A stretch of 14,404 nt of DNA, from positions 1-14,404 of the forward strand of contig JAPLNJ010000624.1 of assembly GCA_026692885.1 (NCBI GenBank). Reading direction: 5' to 3'. Below the pieces are notes generated by a model. That model had not been told where the DNA came from. It was given only the letters and a program-made list of their open reading frames with translations, and did not search any database. Position 1 is the stretch's first letter. Each line of letters starts with the position of its first letter. The stretch is from Planctomycetota bacterium. GTDB lineage: Bacteria; Planctomycetota; Planctomycetia; Pirellulales; Pirellulaceae. The position numbers and the translations under genes are program-made. This document shows, one piece after another, positions 5,543 through 13,800 of the stretch.

Positions 5543-8083
5543 GTGTCGCAGAAAGAAGTTGCTGCCCACACTCGGTGTCTGGCTTGGCAGGCGGTCGCTC
5601 TGCTGGTCCTCGCGACGGCTGTGATCGCGGACGACGGCGAGAACGGAACGGATGACAGCGGTGGACCGTCGACCGCCGCGCGCATCACCCTGACGGACGA
5701 CGCAGAGTCGGCTGAAACGCCGGCTGCGGCGGAGGCCGAGGAACCGCCCGCCTTCACGCTGACGAACTGGTTGCTGGACCAGCCGCCCCAGTTACCGGTC
5801 ACGCCCCCGACGGTGGCGGCCGGCTTGGCATTGCCCTCCGGCGCGCAGCAGTTGGCGCGAGAAGTATTCGGCTCGGAGGATGTCCGGCGCAGCCGGATCG
5901 CGGAGATGCGGCGGGGCGCGAGTCCGGGTCCCATGACCGAGCTGGTGTTCGGCTCGGAAGCCCGTTTTCGCGTGGCCAACGACACGGGGAACTTGCTGGG
6001 CAAATCGCTGTTTACCCCCAGCGTGAAGATCCAGGAACGCACGCCGGTAATCAGCGATCCCGTGATCCGCGGCGGCCGGACCGGGCGTCTGCTGGCTTCG
6101 GGATCGTACTGGGCACCGGCCCGCCAGGATTTGGATACGCCCTTGAGCCGGATCGATGCGCGATTCCTCAGTGACGCGGTGGTCATCAAGGGCCCGTACA
6201 CCGCCATGCTCGGTCCCGGCTTTTACTTCGTCGATTTTCGGTTCCTGGATACGCCCCGCTACGAGGACGGCCCGCAGTGGAACGGCAGCACGAGCCTGGA
6301 GTACAAGACCAACGGCCAGCAGTGGTACGGACTGCAGAGTGTCTGGGGCGGCGGCGAGAACTACGGTTACCGAATCGGCTATGGCCACCGTACTGGCAAC
6401 GACTACCTGACGGGAGCCGGCTCGGCGCTGCCGACCAGCTATAACACCGGCGATCTGAACGTGGCGATCGGCTACGACTTCTCGTCCGACAGCCGGCTGG
6501 AATTCAACTGCTTGCGCGAGGACACAGGGACCATTGAGTTTCCCGGGATGGTGTTCGACATCAACGGGCTGACCGCCAATGGCTACGAGTTGCGGTACAC
6601 GCTCAAGGATCAACCGGAATTCGATCTGCTGTCGATCGAAGGCTGGTACAACGAAACACGGTTTACCGGCGATACCAGCCGGTCGGGGAAGAATCGACAA
6701 ATCCCCTCGCTGCGGCCCGACTTTGATCTGGGACCGGCGCAGTATCTGACGACCGATGTCGACGGTATGTCCGCGGGATACCGGGCCGCGGTGACCTGGG
6801 GGCAAACGGACACGCCCAGCCTGACGGTGGGCACCGACTTGATCCGTGTCGGACAACAGCTCAACGACAACGTGCCGGCCCGTGTCGTGCCGGCACATAC
6901 CGTGGAAATCGAACCGGGGAACCCGATTGTTATCCCCGCGCTGAATATGCCCGCGCAGAATTATCCGATTCCGCGTTCCCATACGCTCGATTTCGGCGTA
7001 TTTGCCGAACATACGCAACCCTTCGAAAATGGTCTGCGGGTCCGTACGGGCGCTCGCCTGGACATGATCAGCGCCAACTCGCGGGAGATGGTCCCAGGGA
7101 TGGGCAAGCTGGACGATGGTTTTCCGAGCCCGCAAGTGATCAATACACCGCTGTCAGTCCTGAAGGGGGCTCCGCTCGAACAGCAGTTCTACCCGTGGTC
7201 GGTCTTCCTGTCGGCGGACTACCAAGTGAACTGCTGCTGGACGGTGACCGGTGGTGTCGGCTACGGGATGCGGCCTCCCACGCTCACGGAATTGTACGCC
7301 TACGGGCCGTTCATCGGCAGCCTGCAGCCCGGGTTGACGTATGTCGAGGGCGATCCTCTGCTGCGCCCCGAACGCATGTTGCAGGCCGATTTGGGGGTAC
7401 GAGCCAATTTCGAGAAGACGCGGTTCAGCCTGACCGGCTTCCAGTCCTGGGTGAACGACTACATCACCTACGACTACATCGAGGTGAAGAACCAGTTCCC
7501 GTTCGCCCCGTACGTTCCGGGACAGAGTCTGCAGCAAGTGGCCTACGTCAACACCGACTACGCCACCCTGACCGGCTGCGAATTCACCGCAGACCATGAC
7601 TTTCGCGACTGGCTGACGGGCTTTGCCGTGATGAGTTACGTGCAGGGCTTCGATCACACCCGCCTGCAGCCCTCGCGGATCGGAGCCCTGGAGCGGGTGG
7701 CGGCTGGTTCCCCCGCCGATACCCCGCGCAGCTTCAATGGCGACGTGGCTGCGGAACCTCTGCCAGGCATTCCGCCGCTGGAAGCCCGCCTGGGGTTGCG
7801 GGTCAAGCAGCCGGGTTCTCAGCCGCGTTGGGCGGCCGAAGTGGAAGCCCGTCTTGTCGATCAGCAGAATCTCGTCGCGAGCACGCTGTACGAGCAAACC
7901 ACGCCGGGTTTCACGGTTTGGAATCTGCGGGCGTTCTGTCGCCCGTACGAACGCTTCACCCTGTACGGCGGCGTGGAGAATATCGGCAACGTCTACTATC
8001 GCGAGCACCTGGACTACCGGTCGGGGCTGAGCGTCTGGCGTACCGGCGTGAACTACTATCTGCTCAGCGAAGTGGTTTACTAA
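5543..8083 (+). CDS. TonB-dependent outer-membrane receptor
   Basis: An 846-residue receptor (853 if GTG5522 is used) that would import a large or scarce ligand, such as a siderophore, cobalamin or glycan, across the outer membrane using TonB energy. A hydrophobic signal segment (about 14-29, AWQAVALLVLATAVIA) is followed by an acidic low-complexity linker, then a plug domain. The plug carries PVIRGGRTGRLL and the conserved VVIKGPYTAMLGPGFYFVDF (about 213-232). The rest is a beta-barrel rich in alternating aromatic segments, ending GVENIGNVYYREH...YYLLSEVVY with a terminal aromatic residue, as outer-membrane proteins do. GTG5543 is preferred because of the purine-rich site before it and because the signal peptide begins properly there. 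No clear TonB box was found. The ligand is unknown. It is followed 7 bp later by a kinase gene, an unusual partner. Confidence 0.88.
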   Translation: MSQKEVAAHTRCLAWQAVALLVLATAVIADDGENGTDDSGGPSTAARITLTDDAESAETPAAAEAEEPPAFTLTNWLLDQPPQLPVTPPTVAAGLALPSGAQQLAREVFGSEDVRRSRIAEMRRGASPGPMTELVFGSEARFRVANDTGNLLGKSLFTPSVKIQERTPVISDPVIRGGRTGRLLASGSYWAPARQDLDTPLSRIDARFLSDAVVIKGPYTAMLGPGFYFVDFRFLDTPRYEDGPQWNGSTSLEYKTNGQQWYGLQSVWGGGENYGYRIGYGHRTGNDYLTGAGSALPTSYNTGDLNVAIGYDFSSDSRLEFNCLREDTGTIEFPGMVFDINGLTANGYELRYTLKDQPEFDLLSIEGWYNETRFTGDTSRSGKNRQIPSLRPDFDLGPAQYLTTDVDGMSAGYRAAVTWGQTDTPSLTVGTDLIRVGQQLNDNVPARVVPAHTVEIEPGNPIVIPALNMPAQNYPIPRSHTLDFGVFAEHTQPFENGLRVRTGARLDMISANSREMVPGMGKLDDGFPSPQVINTPLSVLKGAPLEQQFYPWSVFLSADYQVNCCWTVTGGVGYGMRPPTLTELYAYGPFIGSLQPGLTYVEGDPLLRPERMLQADLGVRANFEKTRFSLTGFQSWVNDYITYDYIEVKNQFPFAPYVPGQSLQQVAYVNTDYATLTGCEFTADHDFRDWLTGFAVMSYVQGFDHTRLQPSRIGALERVAAGSPADTPRSFNGDVAAEPLPGIPPLEARLGLRVKQPGSQPRWAAEVEARLVDQQNLVASTLYEQTTPGFTVWNLRAFCRPYERFTLYGGVENIGNVYYREHLDYRSGLSVWRTGVNYYLLSEVVY

Positions 8084-8090
8084 GCCTGCC

Positions 8091-11000
8091 ATGAACACGG
8101 ACACGAACCTGCTCTTCGGTGTGCTCGCGCTGCAGTTAGAGTATATCGCTGCGGTCCAGTTCGTGGACGTCTGTGGGGCCTGGACCGCACGCCAGGACAC
8201 CACGCTGGCCGAGATTCTGGTGGAGCGCGGTTGGCTCACTCCCGACGCGCGGCAGGAGATCGACCGGCTCCTGCAACGCAAGCTGAAGAGGCACGACGGG
8301 GACCCGCGTCAGGCACTCGGTATCGCCGCCGATGCCAAAGTGCGCGACCTGCTGCGTGACGTGCACGACGAAGAGGTCGAACATACTCTGTCCCTGCTGA
8401 CGCCGATGGCGGGGTTTGTCCGGGTCGATGACCGCCTGGATTTCCCGGCGGAAGAACGGTCGCATTACACGCTGTCCAAGATCCATAGCCAAGGCGGCTT
8501 GGGACGCGTCTGGCTGGCGCGCGACACGCGTCTCCACCGCTCCGTGGCGCTCAAGGAAGTTCGTCCGGACCTGCCGAAACGCGAGTACGCCTTGCAGCGT
8601 TTCGTGCGGGAAGCGCAGATTACCGGTCAGTTAGAGCATCCGAACATCGTGCCGATCTACGAATTGGGCCGCGATCCAGAGCACGCGGGGCCGTTCTACA
8701 CCATGCGGTTCATCGAGGGACGGACCCTGAATGCCGCCATCGACGAGTATTTCCGAGTCCGCCACCAGCACCCCACCGCGGACGCGCTCGAACTGCGGCG
8801 CCTGCTCGGCGGCTTCGTCAGCATCTGTCAGGCGATTAGCTACGCCCATTCCAAGGGCGTCATCCACCGCGATCTTAAACCGTCGAACGTGATGCTGGGT
8901 GCGTTCGGCGAGGTGGTGGTCCTGGACTGGGGCTTGGCCAAGACGGTCGAGGAGCAAGATCTGGAGACGACCGCGGGACCGAGTGTGGACCTGAGCCAGT
9001 CCGCCGCGTCCGAGTTCACGTCCCAGGGACAGCCGATCGGGACACCGCCGTACATGGCGCCCGAACAGGCGGCCGGCCGACTGCCTGAAATCGACCGGCG
9101 CACGGACATCTATGGCCTGGGGGCCATCCTGTTTCGCATCTTGACCGGGCAGCGCCCGCATACCGGCAAAACGTCCGACGAGATTGTGCAAAGCGTCCTG
9201 CAGAATCCGACGCCGGCAGCGCGGACCCTCGATCCGACGATTCCACCGGCACTCAATGCGATCTGTCTGCAAGCGATGGCCAAACGCCCTTCGGACCGCT
9301 ACGCCCACGCGGCCGAGTTGGCCGACGACGTGCAACGCTGGTTGGCCGACGAGCCGGTGTCCGCCTATCAGGATCCGCACCATGAACGCCTGGCCCGCTG
9401 GGGGCGCAAGCATCGTACCTTCACGCGTGCCGTCGGCACGGTCGTCGTGGCGGTGGCTCTGGTCGCCGTGCTCGCGGCGGTGTGGGTCAATCACGCGCGA
9501 GTGGCCGAGCGAACCGCCAAAGCCGAAGCCCTGTTGCGGTTTCGCGACGCCGTGGAAGCTGTGGACACGATGCTGACCGGCGTCAGCAGCGTGCTGGAGT
9601 ACTACCCCGGCACGCGGCGGATCGGGGTGCGTTTGCTGAAGAAAGCTGCCGAGGCGTACGAGCGTTTTGCCGCTCAGCAAAGCGACGACTCGGGCCTGGC
9701 CGCAGAGTCGGGCCGGGCGTACCTGCGGTTGGGCGACCTGTACCGCACGCTGAATCAACCGGAGCAAGCCGAGACGGCATATCGGAAAGCCGAAACGCTG
9801 CTCCGGAGACTGACGACGGGCAAGTCCGCCGGCGTGGACGTGCGTTTGGAATCGGCCGTCTGCCAGTGGAAGTTGGCGGAAATCCATGCGTCGCAAAATT
9901 CCCAGGATCAGGCCGCCCAGGAGTTCGACAACGCGTTGCGGTTGGTCCGGCAAGTGCCGGCGGACGTAGAACGCGCGATCCAACAGGCGTCGATTCTGGT
10001 CGGGCTGGCGCAGTTCCAACGGAATCAGGACCACTTCGACCAAGCTGTCGCTGCGCTGCGTGAGGCGGAACAAGAACTGGAGCGAATCGGAGCCCACGGC
10101 GGTACGAAACGGGACAATGTGCTGGCCCTCGCGCGCAGTCTGTTGGGTAATGTGTTCGTCGCCACCGGTAAGCATCGGGAGGCCATCGAACCGTTGCAGC
10201 AGGCCAGCCAGGCTTATGCGGCTTTGGTGGCGGCGGACGAAGACGAGCCGGCGCATCTGGAAGGCCGAGCGTTTACCAATCTGAACCTGGCCATGTTGCT
10301 GCATCCCCAGGGACGCTGGGATCAGGAACTGCAGGTCCGTGCGCAGGCGATCGCCGACTACCAGCTGTTGTGTCAAGCCATGCCAGATGTCTTGCGTTTT
10401 CGCGAGAACCTGGCCATCGCTCGCGCGGGACTGGCCCAACTGGAGCACCTACGATACCAAAATCGCCAGGCGCTCGAGCTGCTTAGCCCGGTGTTGCCCG
10501 AGGTGCAAGAGCTGTCGGACTTGCTGCAGGACACGGACCACGACGAAAAGTTGGCCTTCACGTGCACCACGCTGGGGCAGGTGCTGTGTGACCTGGACCA
10601 GCGCGACGCGGCTCACCAACGGCTCCATCAAGCCATCCAGATCTACTTAAATCGTCTGCTGGTCGGAGCCACGATTCCACCGCGCCATCGGCTGGGGGTG
10701 GCTCACGCCAGTCGGTGTCTCGGCGAGTTGTATCAGCTGTCGGGACAACACGAGGATGCCCAACGCGAGTACGAGACGGCGGTGAACGGCCTGCTCGACT
10801 TGCTCCAGCAAACACCCGCGGACCCCTACGCCCGCAATGAGCTGGCGGTATGTTACGAATTGTTGGGGGACCTGTACCAGGACCTGACGCAGCCCGAAGC
10901 GACTGCGGGGTATTACGCACGAGCGTTAGCACAGCGGCGTCAGCTGCCTGCCGATCTGCCCTTGTACACCCAGCGTCTGGCGGCCCTGCAGTTGAAACTC

Positions 11001-11354
11001 GGCAGCCCGGAGCAGACTGCCGCGGCGGTCGAGCTCTGCCAACGGCTATGCCGGGAAGTCCCGGACAATCCTGAATTTCGGGTGGCTCTGGGTGCCGCCC
11101 AGTTCCGAGCCGGCAAATTGGCCGAGTGCGTCCAGACACTCGCATCGCCGGGGGCGGATCGAGCCGGGCCGGAACACGACTTGTGGTTGGCGCTGGCCTC
11201 TGCCGGGCGAGATCAACCGGAGGCTGACGCACAAGCTCGCGAGGCCTACGACCGGGCGGTCCAGCGTATGGATGCCGACGCCCCCGGCAACCTGCTGCTC
11301 CGCCGACTGCGAGCCGAAGCGGCCCAGGCATTGGGACTTCTGTCTCCCCCGTAA
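8091..11354 (+). CDS. Transmembrane serine/threonine protein kinase with TPR tail
   Basis: A 1087-residue Hanks-type kinase. An N-terminal region of about 125 residues (with LAEILVERGWLTPDARQEID) resembles the helical pre-domain common in planctomycete kinases. The kinase domain (about 126-420) has the glycine loop SQGGLGRVWLARD, the ATP lysine in VALKEV (Lys155), catalytic HRDLKPSN (Asp261), DWG in place of DFG (279-281), GTPPYMAPEQA and DIYGLGAILF, so all key residues are present. A membrane helix (about 447-466) follows, then about 600 residues of TPR-type helical pairs, clearest near 536, 680, 869 and 913. With the kinase preceding the helix, it should face the cytoplasm and the TPR part the periplasm. 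The ATG follows the receptor stop by 7 bp with no Shine-Dalgarno match, suggesting translational coupling. Substrates and signal are unknown. Confidence 0.93.
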   Translation: MNTDTNLLFGVLALQLEYIAAVQFVDVCGAWTARQDTTLAEILVERGWLTPDARQEIDRLLQRKLKRHDGDPRQALGIAADAKVRDLLRDVHDEEVEHTLSLLTPMAGFVRVDDRLDFPAEERSHYTLSKIHSQGGLGRVWLARDTRLHRSVALKEVRPDLPKREYALQRFVREAQITGQLEHPNIVPIYELGRDPEHAGPFYTMRFIEGRTLNAAIDEYFRVRHQHPTADALELRRLLGGFVSICQAISYAHSKGVIHRDLKPSNVMLGAFGEVVVLDWGLAKTVEEQDLETTAGPSVDLSQSAASEFTSQGQPIGTPPYMAPEQAAGRLPEIDRRTDIYGLGAILFRILTGQRPHTGKTSDEIVQSVLQNPTPAARTLDPTIPPALNAICLQAMAKRPSDRYAHAAELADDVQRWLADEPVSAYQDPHHERLARWGRKHRTFTRAVGTVVVAVALVAVLAAVWVNHARVAERTAKAEALLRFRDAVEAVDTMLTGVSSVLEYYPGTRRIGVRLLKKAAEAYERFAAQQSDDSGLAAESGRAYLRLGDLYRTLNQPEQAETAYRKAETLLRRLTTGKSAGVDVRLESAVCQWKLAEIHASQNSQDQAAQEFDNALRLVRQVPADVERAIQQASILVGLAQFQRNQDHFDQAVAALREAEQELERIGAHGGTKRDNVLALARSLLGNVFVATGKHREAIEPLQQASQAYAALVAADEDEPAHLEGRAFTNLNLAMLLHPQGRWDQELQVRAQAIADYQLLCQAMPDVLRFRENLAIARAGLAQLEHLRYQNRQALELLSPVLPEVQELSDLLQDTDHDEKLAFTCTTLGQVLCDLDQRDAAHQRLHQAIQIYLNRLLVGATIPPRHRLGVAHASRCLGELYQLSGQHEDAQREYETAVNGLLDLLQQTPADPYARNELAVCYELLGDLYQDLTQPEATAGYYARALAQRRQLPADLPLYTQRLAALQLKLGSPEQTAAAVELCQRLCREVPDNPEFRVALGAAQFRAGKLAECVQTLASPGADRAGPEHDLWLALASAGRDQPEADAQAREAYDRAVQRMDADAPGNLLLRRLRAEAAQALGLLSPP

Positions 11355-11382
11355 TGACGTTATAACGCAGCCGAAAATAACT

Positions 11383-11410
11383 CCCTCGCCCCGGTACTCC
11401 GGGGAGAGGG
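11383..11410. terminator. GC-rich hairpin between convergent genes
   Basis: CCCCGG (11389-11394) and CCGGGG (11399-11404) pair around the loop TACT. The stem continues with 5 more pairs (11383-11387 with 11406-11410) after one G/A mismatch. It sits between the ends of the kinase and BNR genes, so it could stop transcription from both sides, but no U-tract follows. The adjacent GGCTGGGGTGAGGGG can pair alternatively with CTCGCCCC. The block resembles a dispersed intergenic repeat. A 10-bp perfect palindrome, CGTTATAACG, lies at 11358-11367. Confidence 0.5.
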
Positions 11411-11462
11411 CTGGGGTGAGGGGGGGGCAATGCACAAGCCGAAGTCATGCTTTCGGCCATTC

Positions 11463-12854
11463 TTAAGGCGTGGTTGGCCGAGCCCTCGTGACCAACTCCG
11501 GTTTGGCGAACTCGCCGGGCATGGTGTACGGCAACTGCCAGACCGAGTCGCCTGAACTGTTGGTGAAGTACAGGTGCGACGGGGAGAGCTGATCCGGATT
11601 GCCGTCGGCCCAGAAAGCGTAGAACTCCGGATGGGCGTTGATTGGCCGGCGCACGTAGTTGTGGTTCCAGGAACTGTCGCGAGTTACGTCGCGTTGCTTG
11701 CTCCAGGTCTGCCCTTCGTCCCGACTCGACCAAACTGCAACTTCGCCACCACTGCCCAACGGCTGGGGACCTTGCTCGGTCGGACCAATGACGCGCCACT
11801 GGCCCTCTTCGAGGTAGAGTGACCCCGTGCTGTAGTTGTGATTCGCGCGGGTCAGCTCAGCATACTCCCAGGTCTCACCAGTCCAGTGCGCGATGGTCCA
11901 CCAGCGCGGATCGCCCTCCGGGCCGGGCGGGAAGCTGGCACTGGTGAGATAGAGAATCACTGGCCGCCCCGCTGCATCCAAGTCGAGGTCGTGGATATAA
12001 ACCAGCCGTTTCTCGGCCGCATAATCTCGCACCAGCGCGGGATTCTGCGGGTCGTCCAGTGGCACGGTGACCGGATCCCCCCGGACATTCCGCCAGGTCC
12101 GGCCCAGATCGTCGGTCTGGAGGAAATACAGGTTTGTGCGTTTGTCGACTTTGCCTTCGGGATGCATGTTGAAGGCGGTGACCACGCGGCCGCCGCGTTG
12201 GTGACTGGTCTGGTAATGGCCACCCATCCCGGCGAACTTCCGGTCGGGGGTCCATGTTCGTCCGTCGGGGCTGGTGCTCCAGTAGAGCTCGCGGCCCTTC
12301 GTATACTTCGTGAAGAGATGGAGGAACCCTTGGCCCTCGATCCAGCGCGGCTGCGGGTAGGTGATCTCGCGCTGCGAGACCCGTTCCAAGGCGTCGATGC
12401 TGTAAGGCTGCCGGCTCCGGTAGATAAATCCCGGCCGGGATTTCGCCCGACCGCTGACAAATACCCAGAGATAACCCGCGTCGTCCAGGCACAAGCTCGG
12501 GTTGTCGTGCGGGTCGTCCACGCCTTGCTTGTCGTGGACCACGGTCGGTCGCGGCACGACACCCTGCGCATGGTCGTAATAGGCAAGCATGTCGAGCAGG
12601 TAGCGTTCGCCCTGCTTGGCCCCGCCGTAGACGAAGAATGTCTTGCGGACCTCCGGGGCGTAGATGGCCATCGGCACGTGGTTGGCCGTATACGTGCCCA
12701 GTCCGCCCGAGTACTTGTCGCCGAACTTGGATTTCTGGCCCAGGGTGAACCAGATGCCACGATAGCCGTCGTCCTTGACGCCGACCGGTTGCAGTTCGGC
12801 GGCAACCAGGGAGGAGAGCAATGAAACACAGGCCAGGGCCGTCAGCCAACGCAT
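11463..12854 (-). CDS. Secreted BNR-repeat (BNR_4-type) glycan-active protein
   Basis: A 463-residue exported protein with a signal peptide of about 19 residues (MRWLTALACVSLLSSLVAA, cut before ELQPV). The mature part looks like a beta-propeller: Asp-box motifs occur as SPDGRTW (about 195-201), TDDLGRTW (about 247-254) and SSRDEGQTW (about 377-385). The segment YRGIWFTLGQ and YSGGLGTYTANH (about 31-59) is characteristic of BNR_4 proteins, a family that includes sialidase-like proteins and the propeller ulvan lyases (PL24/PL25). Sialidase or polyuronate lyase activity cannot be told apart here; conserved His and Arg residues fit either. ATG12854 has GGAG 8 nt upstream (12863-12866). It lies 28 bp downstream of the aldolase gene, in one operon, which favours release of an acid sugar that the aldolase then cleaves. 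Confidence 0.85.
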   Translation of the reverse strand: MRWLTALACVSLLSSLVAAELQPVGVKDDGYRGIWFTLGQKSKFGDKYSGGLGTYTANHVPMAIYAPEVRKTFFVYGGAKQGERYLLDMLAYYDHAQGVVPRPTVVHDKQGVDDPHDNPSLCLDDAGYLWVFVSGRAKSRPGFIYRSRQPYSIDALERVSQREITYPQPRWIEGQGFLHLFTKYTKGRELYWSTSPDGRTWTPDRKFAGMGGHYQTSHQRGGRVVTAFNMHPEGKVDKRTNLYFLQTDDLGRTWRNVRGDPVTVPLDDPQNPALVRDYAAEKRLVYIHDLDLDAAGRPVILYLTSASFPPGPEGDPRWWTIAHWTGETWEYAELTRANHNYSTGSLYLEEGQWRVIGPTEQGPQPLGSGGEVAVWSSRDEGQTWSKQRDVTRDSSWNHNYVRRPINAHPEFYAFWADGNPDQLSPSHLYFTNSSGDSVWQLPYTMPGEFAKPELVTRARPTTP

Positions 12855-12882
12855 GTGGGGGTCTCCGATTCTGTCCTTTCGG

Positions 12883-13800
12883 TCACCTGCGGATCCAATC
12901 CAAGAACCCCATCGTTTCCAAGTCGTGGCGAAGTTTCTCCACCTGCTCGGCGGTCAGGTTCCCGTGCGGCAGTCGAGCCGGTCCCACCGGGACGCCGAGC
13001 AGGCCCATCACGGCCTTTGCCGCGCCCATGTAGCCGTAGCTGGCCAGGAGTTGGATAAGGCGTACACTGCGGAATTGTTCTTCCCGCGCTGAGGCCAAGT
13101 CGCCAGCTGCGACCGCTGCCATCAACCGCTGGTAGATCGGTGCGGCGAAGTTGTAGCTGCTGCCAACCGCGCCTTGGGCACCCAGCGCCAGGGCTGCCAG
13201 CAGGTACTCGTCCACACCCCACGGCACATCCCATGCGCCATCTTCGGCGCGCAGACAAAGTTGGTACGCCATCAGGTCGCTGTTGGTGAACTTGACACCG
13301 GCCAGCGTAGGAATCCGGTCGCGGGCCTGGGCCAGGAAGTCCGGCATCGAGAAGTTGACCCCGGTCAGCACGGGGATGTCATAGAAGTAAAACGGGGTCT
13401 GCGGCGCGGCGGAGGCGATATCGGCGGCACAGGCGATCAGGGTGTCCAGCGAGCGCGGCTTGAAATACGACGGCGCGAGCGCAGCGATGGCGACGGCGCC
13501 GAGCCCGGCGGACTGCGTGGCGAGCAGGCGGGCCTCGGCCAGGCAATTTGAGCCGACGTGCACGACGACGCGCAGCTCCGTCCCACGCGCGACATCGGCC
13601 CAACGCTGGGCCAGTTGCCCTCGCTCGTCGTGCGCCAGGGAGTGACTTTCGCCCGTACTACCGCCGATGAAAACGGTCTTCAATCCGTTCGCCAGCAGAT
13701 GCGCGGCTTGTCCCTCAATCGCGGCGAGGTTCAGGGAACCATCCGCATGGAAAGGCGTGTGGGCAGCCGCGACAAGTCCGAGGAGTTTGGATTTCGGCAT
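12883..13800 (-). CDS. N-acetylneuraminate lyase / dihydrodipicolinate synthase family aldolase
   Basis: A 305-residue class I aldolase of the DapA/NanA superfamily, at the usual length. The GSTGES loop (47-52) binds the pyruvate carboxylate; YFYDIPVLTG (about 138-147) supplies the catalytic tyrosine; GVKFTNSD (about 168-175) holds the Schiff-base lysine, Lys170. The YDIPxLTG and GVKFTNSD forms resemble N-acetylneuraminate lyases more than dihydrodipicolinate synthases (which have YNVP), so cleavage of sialic acid or a related 2-keto-3-deoxy acid to pyruvate plus an aldose is likely. The start at 13800 (MPKSKLLGLVAAAHTPFHAD) fits the family; the frame stays open upstream to 14094 but that part has no homologous look. 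No strong ribosome binding site is seen. It is the first gene of a two-gene operon with the BNR protein. Confidence 0.88.
   Translation of the reverse strand: MPKSKLLGLVAAAHTPFHADGSLNLAAIEGQAAHLLANGLKTVFIGGSTGESHSLAHDERGQLAQRWADVARGTELRVVVHVGSNCLAEARLLATQSAGLGAVAIAALAPSYFKPRSLDTLIACAADIASAAPQTPFYFYDIPVLTGVNFSMPDFLAQARDRIPTLAGVKFTNSDLMAYQLCLRAEDGAWDVPWGVDEYLLAALALGAQGAVGSSYNFAAPIYQRLMAAVAAGDLASAREEQFRSVRLIQLLASYGYMGAAKAVMGLLGVPVGPARLPHGNLTAEQVEKLRHDLETMGFLDWIRR

Noticed and set aside
5792..7135. Long minus-strand open frame (447 codons) inside the receptor gene
   Set aside because: It lies antisense to a clear TonB-dependent receptor; the translation is Arg/His/Gln-rich with no domain, typical of antisense frames in GC-rich DNA.
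8631..10448. Minus-strand open frame of 605 codons
   Set aside because: It is antisense to the kinase and its TPR region, low in coding character and without motifs.
10558..11799. Minus-strand frame of 413 codons spanning the kinase end and the BNR gene end
   Set aside because: It crosses the intergenic hairpin and overlaps two convincing genes; rich in Arg, Pro and Gly with no recognisable domain.
11838..12824. Plus-strand frame of 328 codons
   Set aside because: It is antisense to the BNR protein, which has a signal peptide, Asp boxes and a ribosome binding site.
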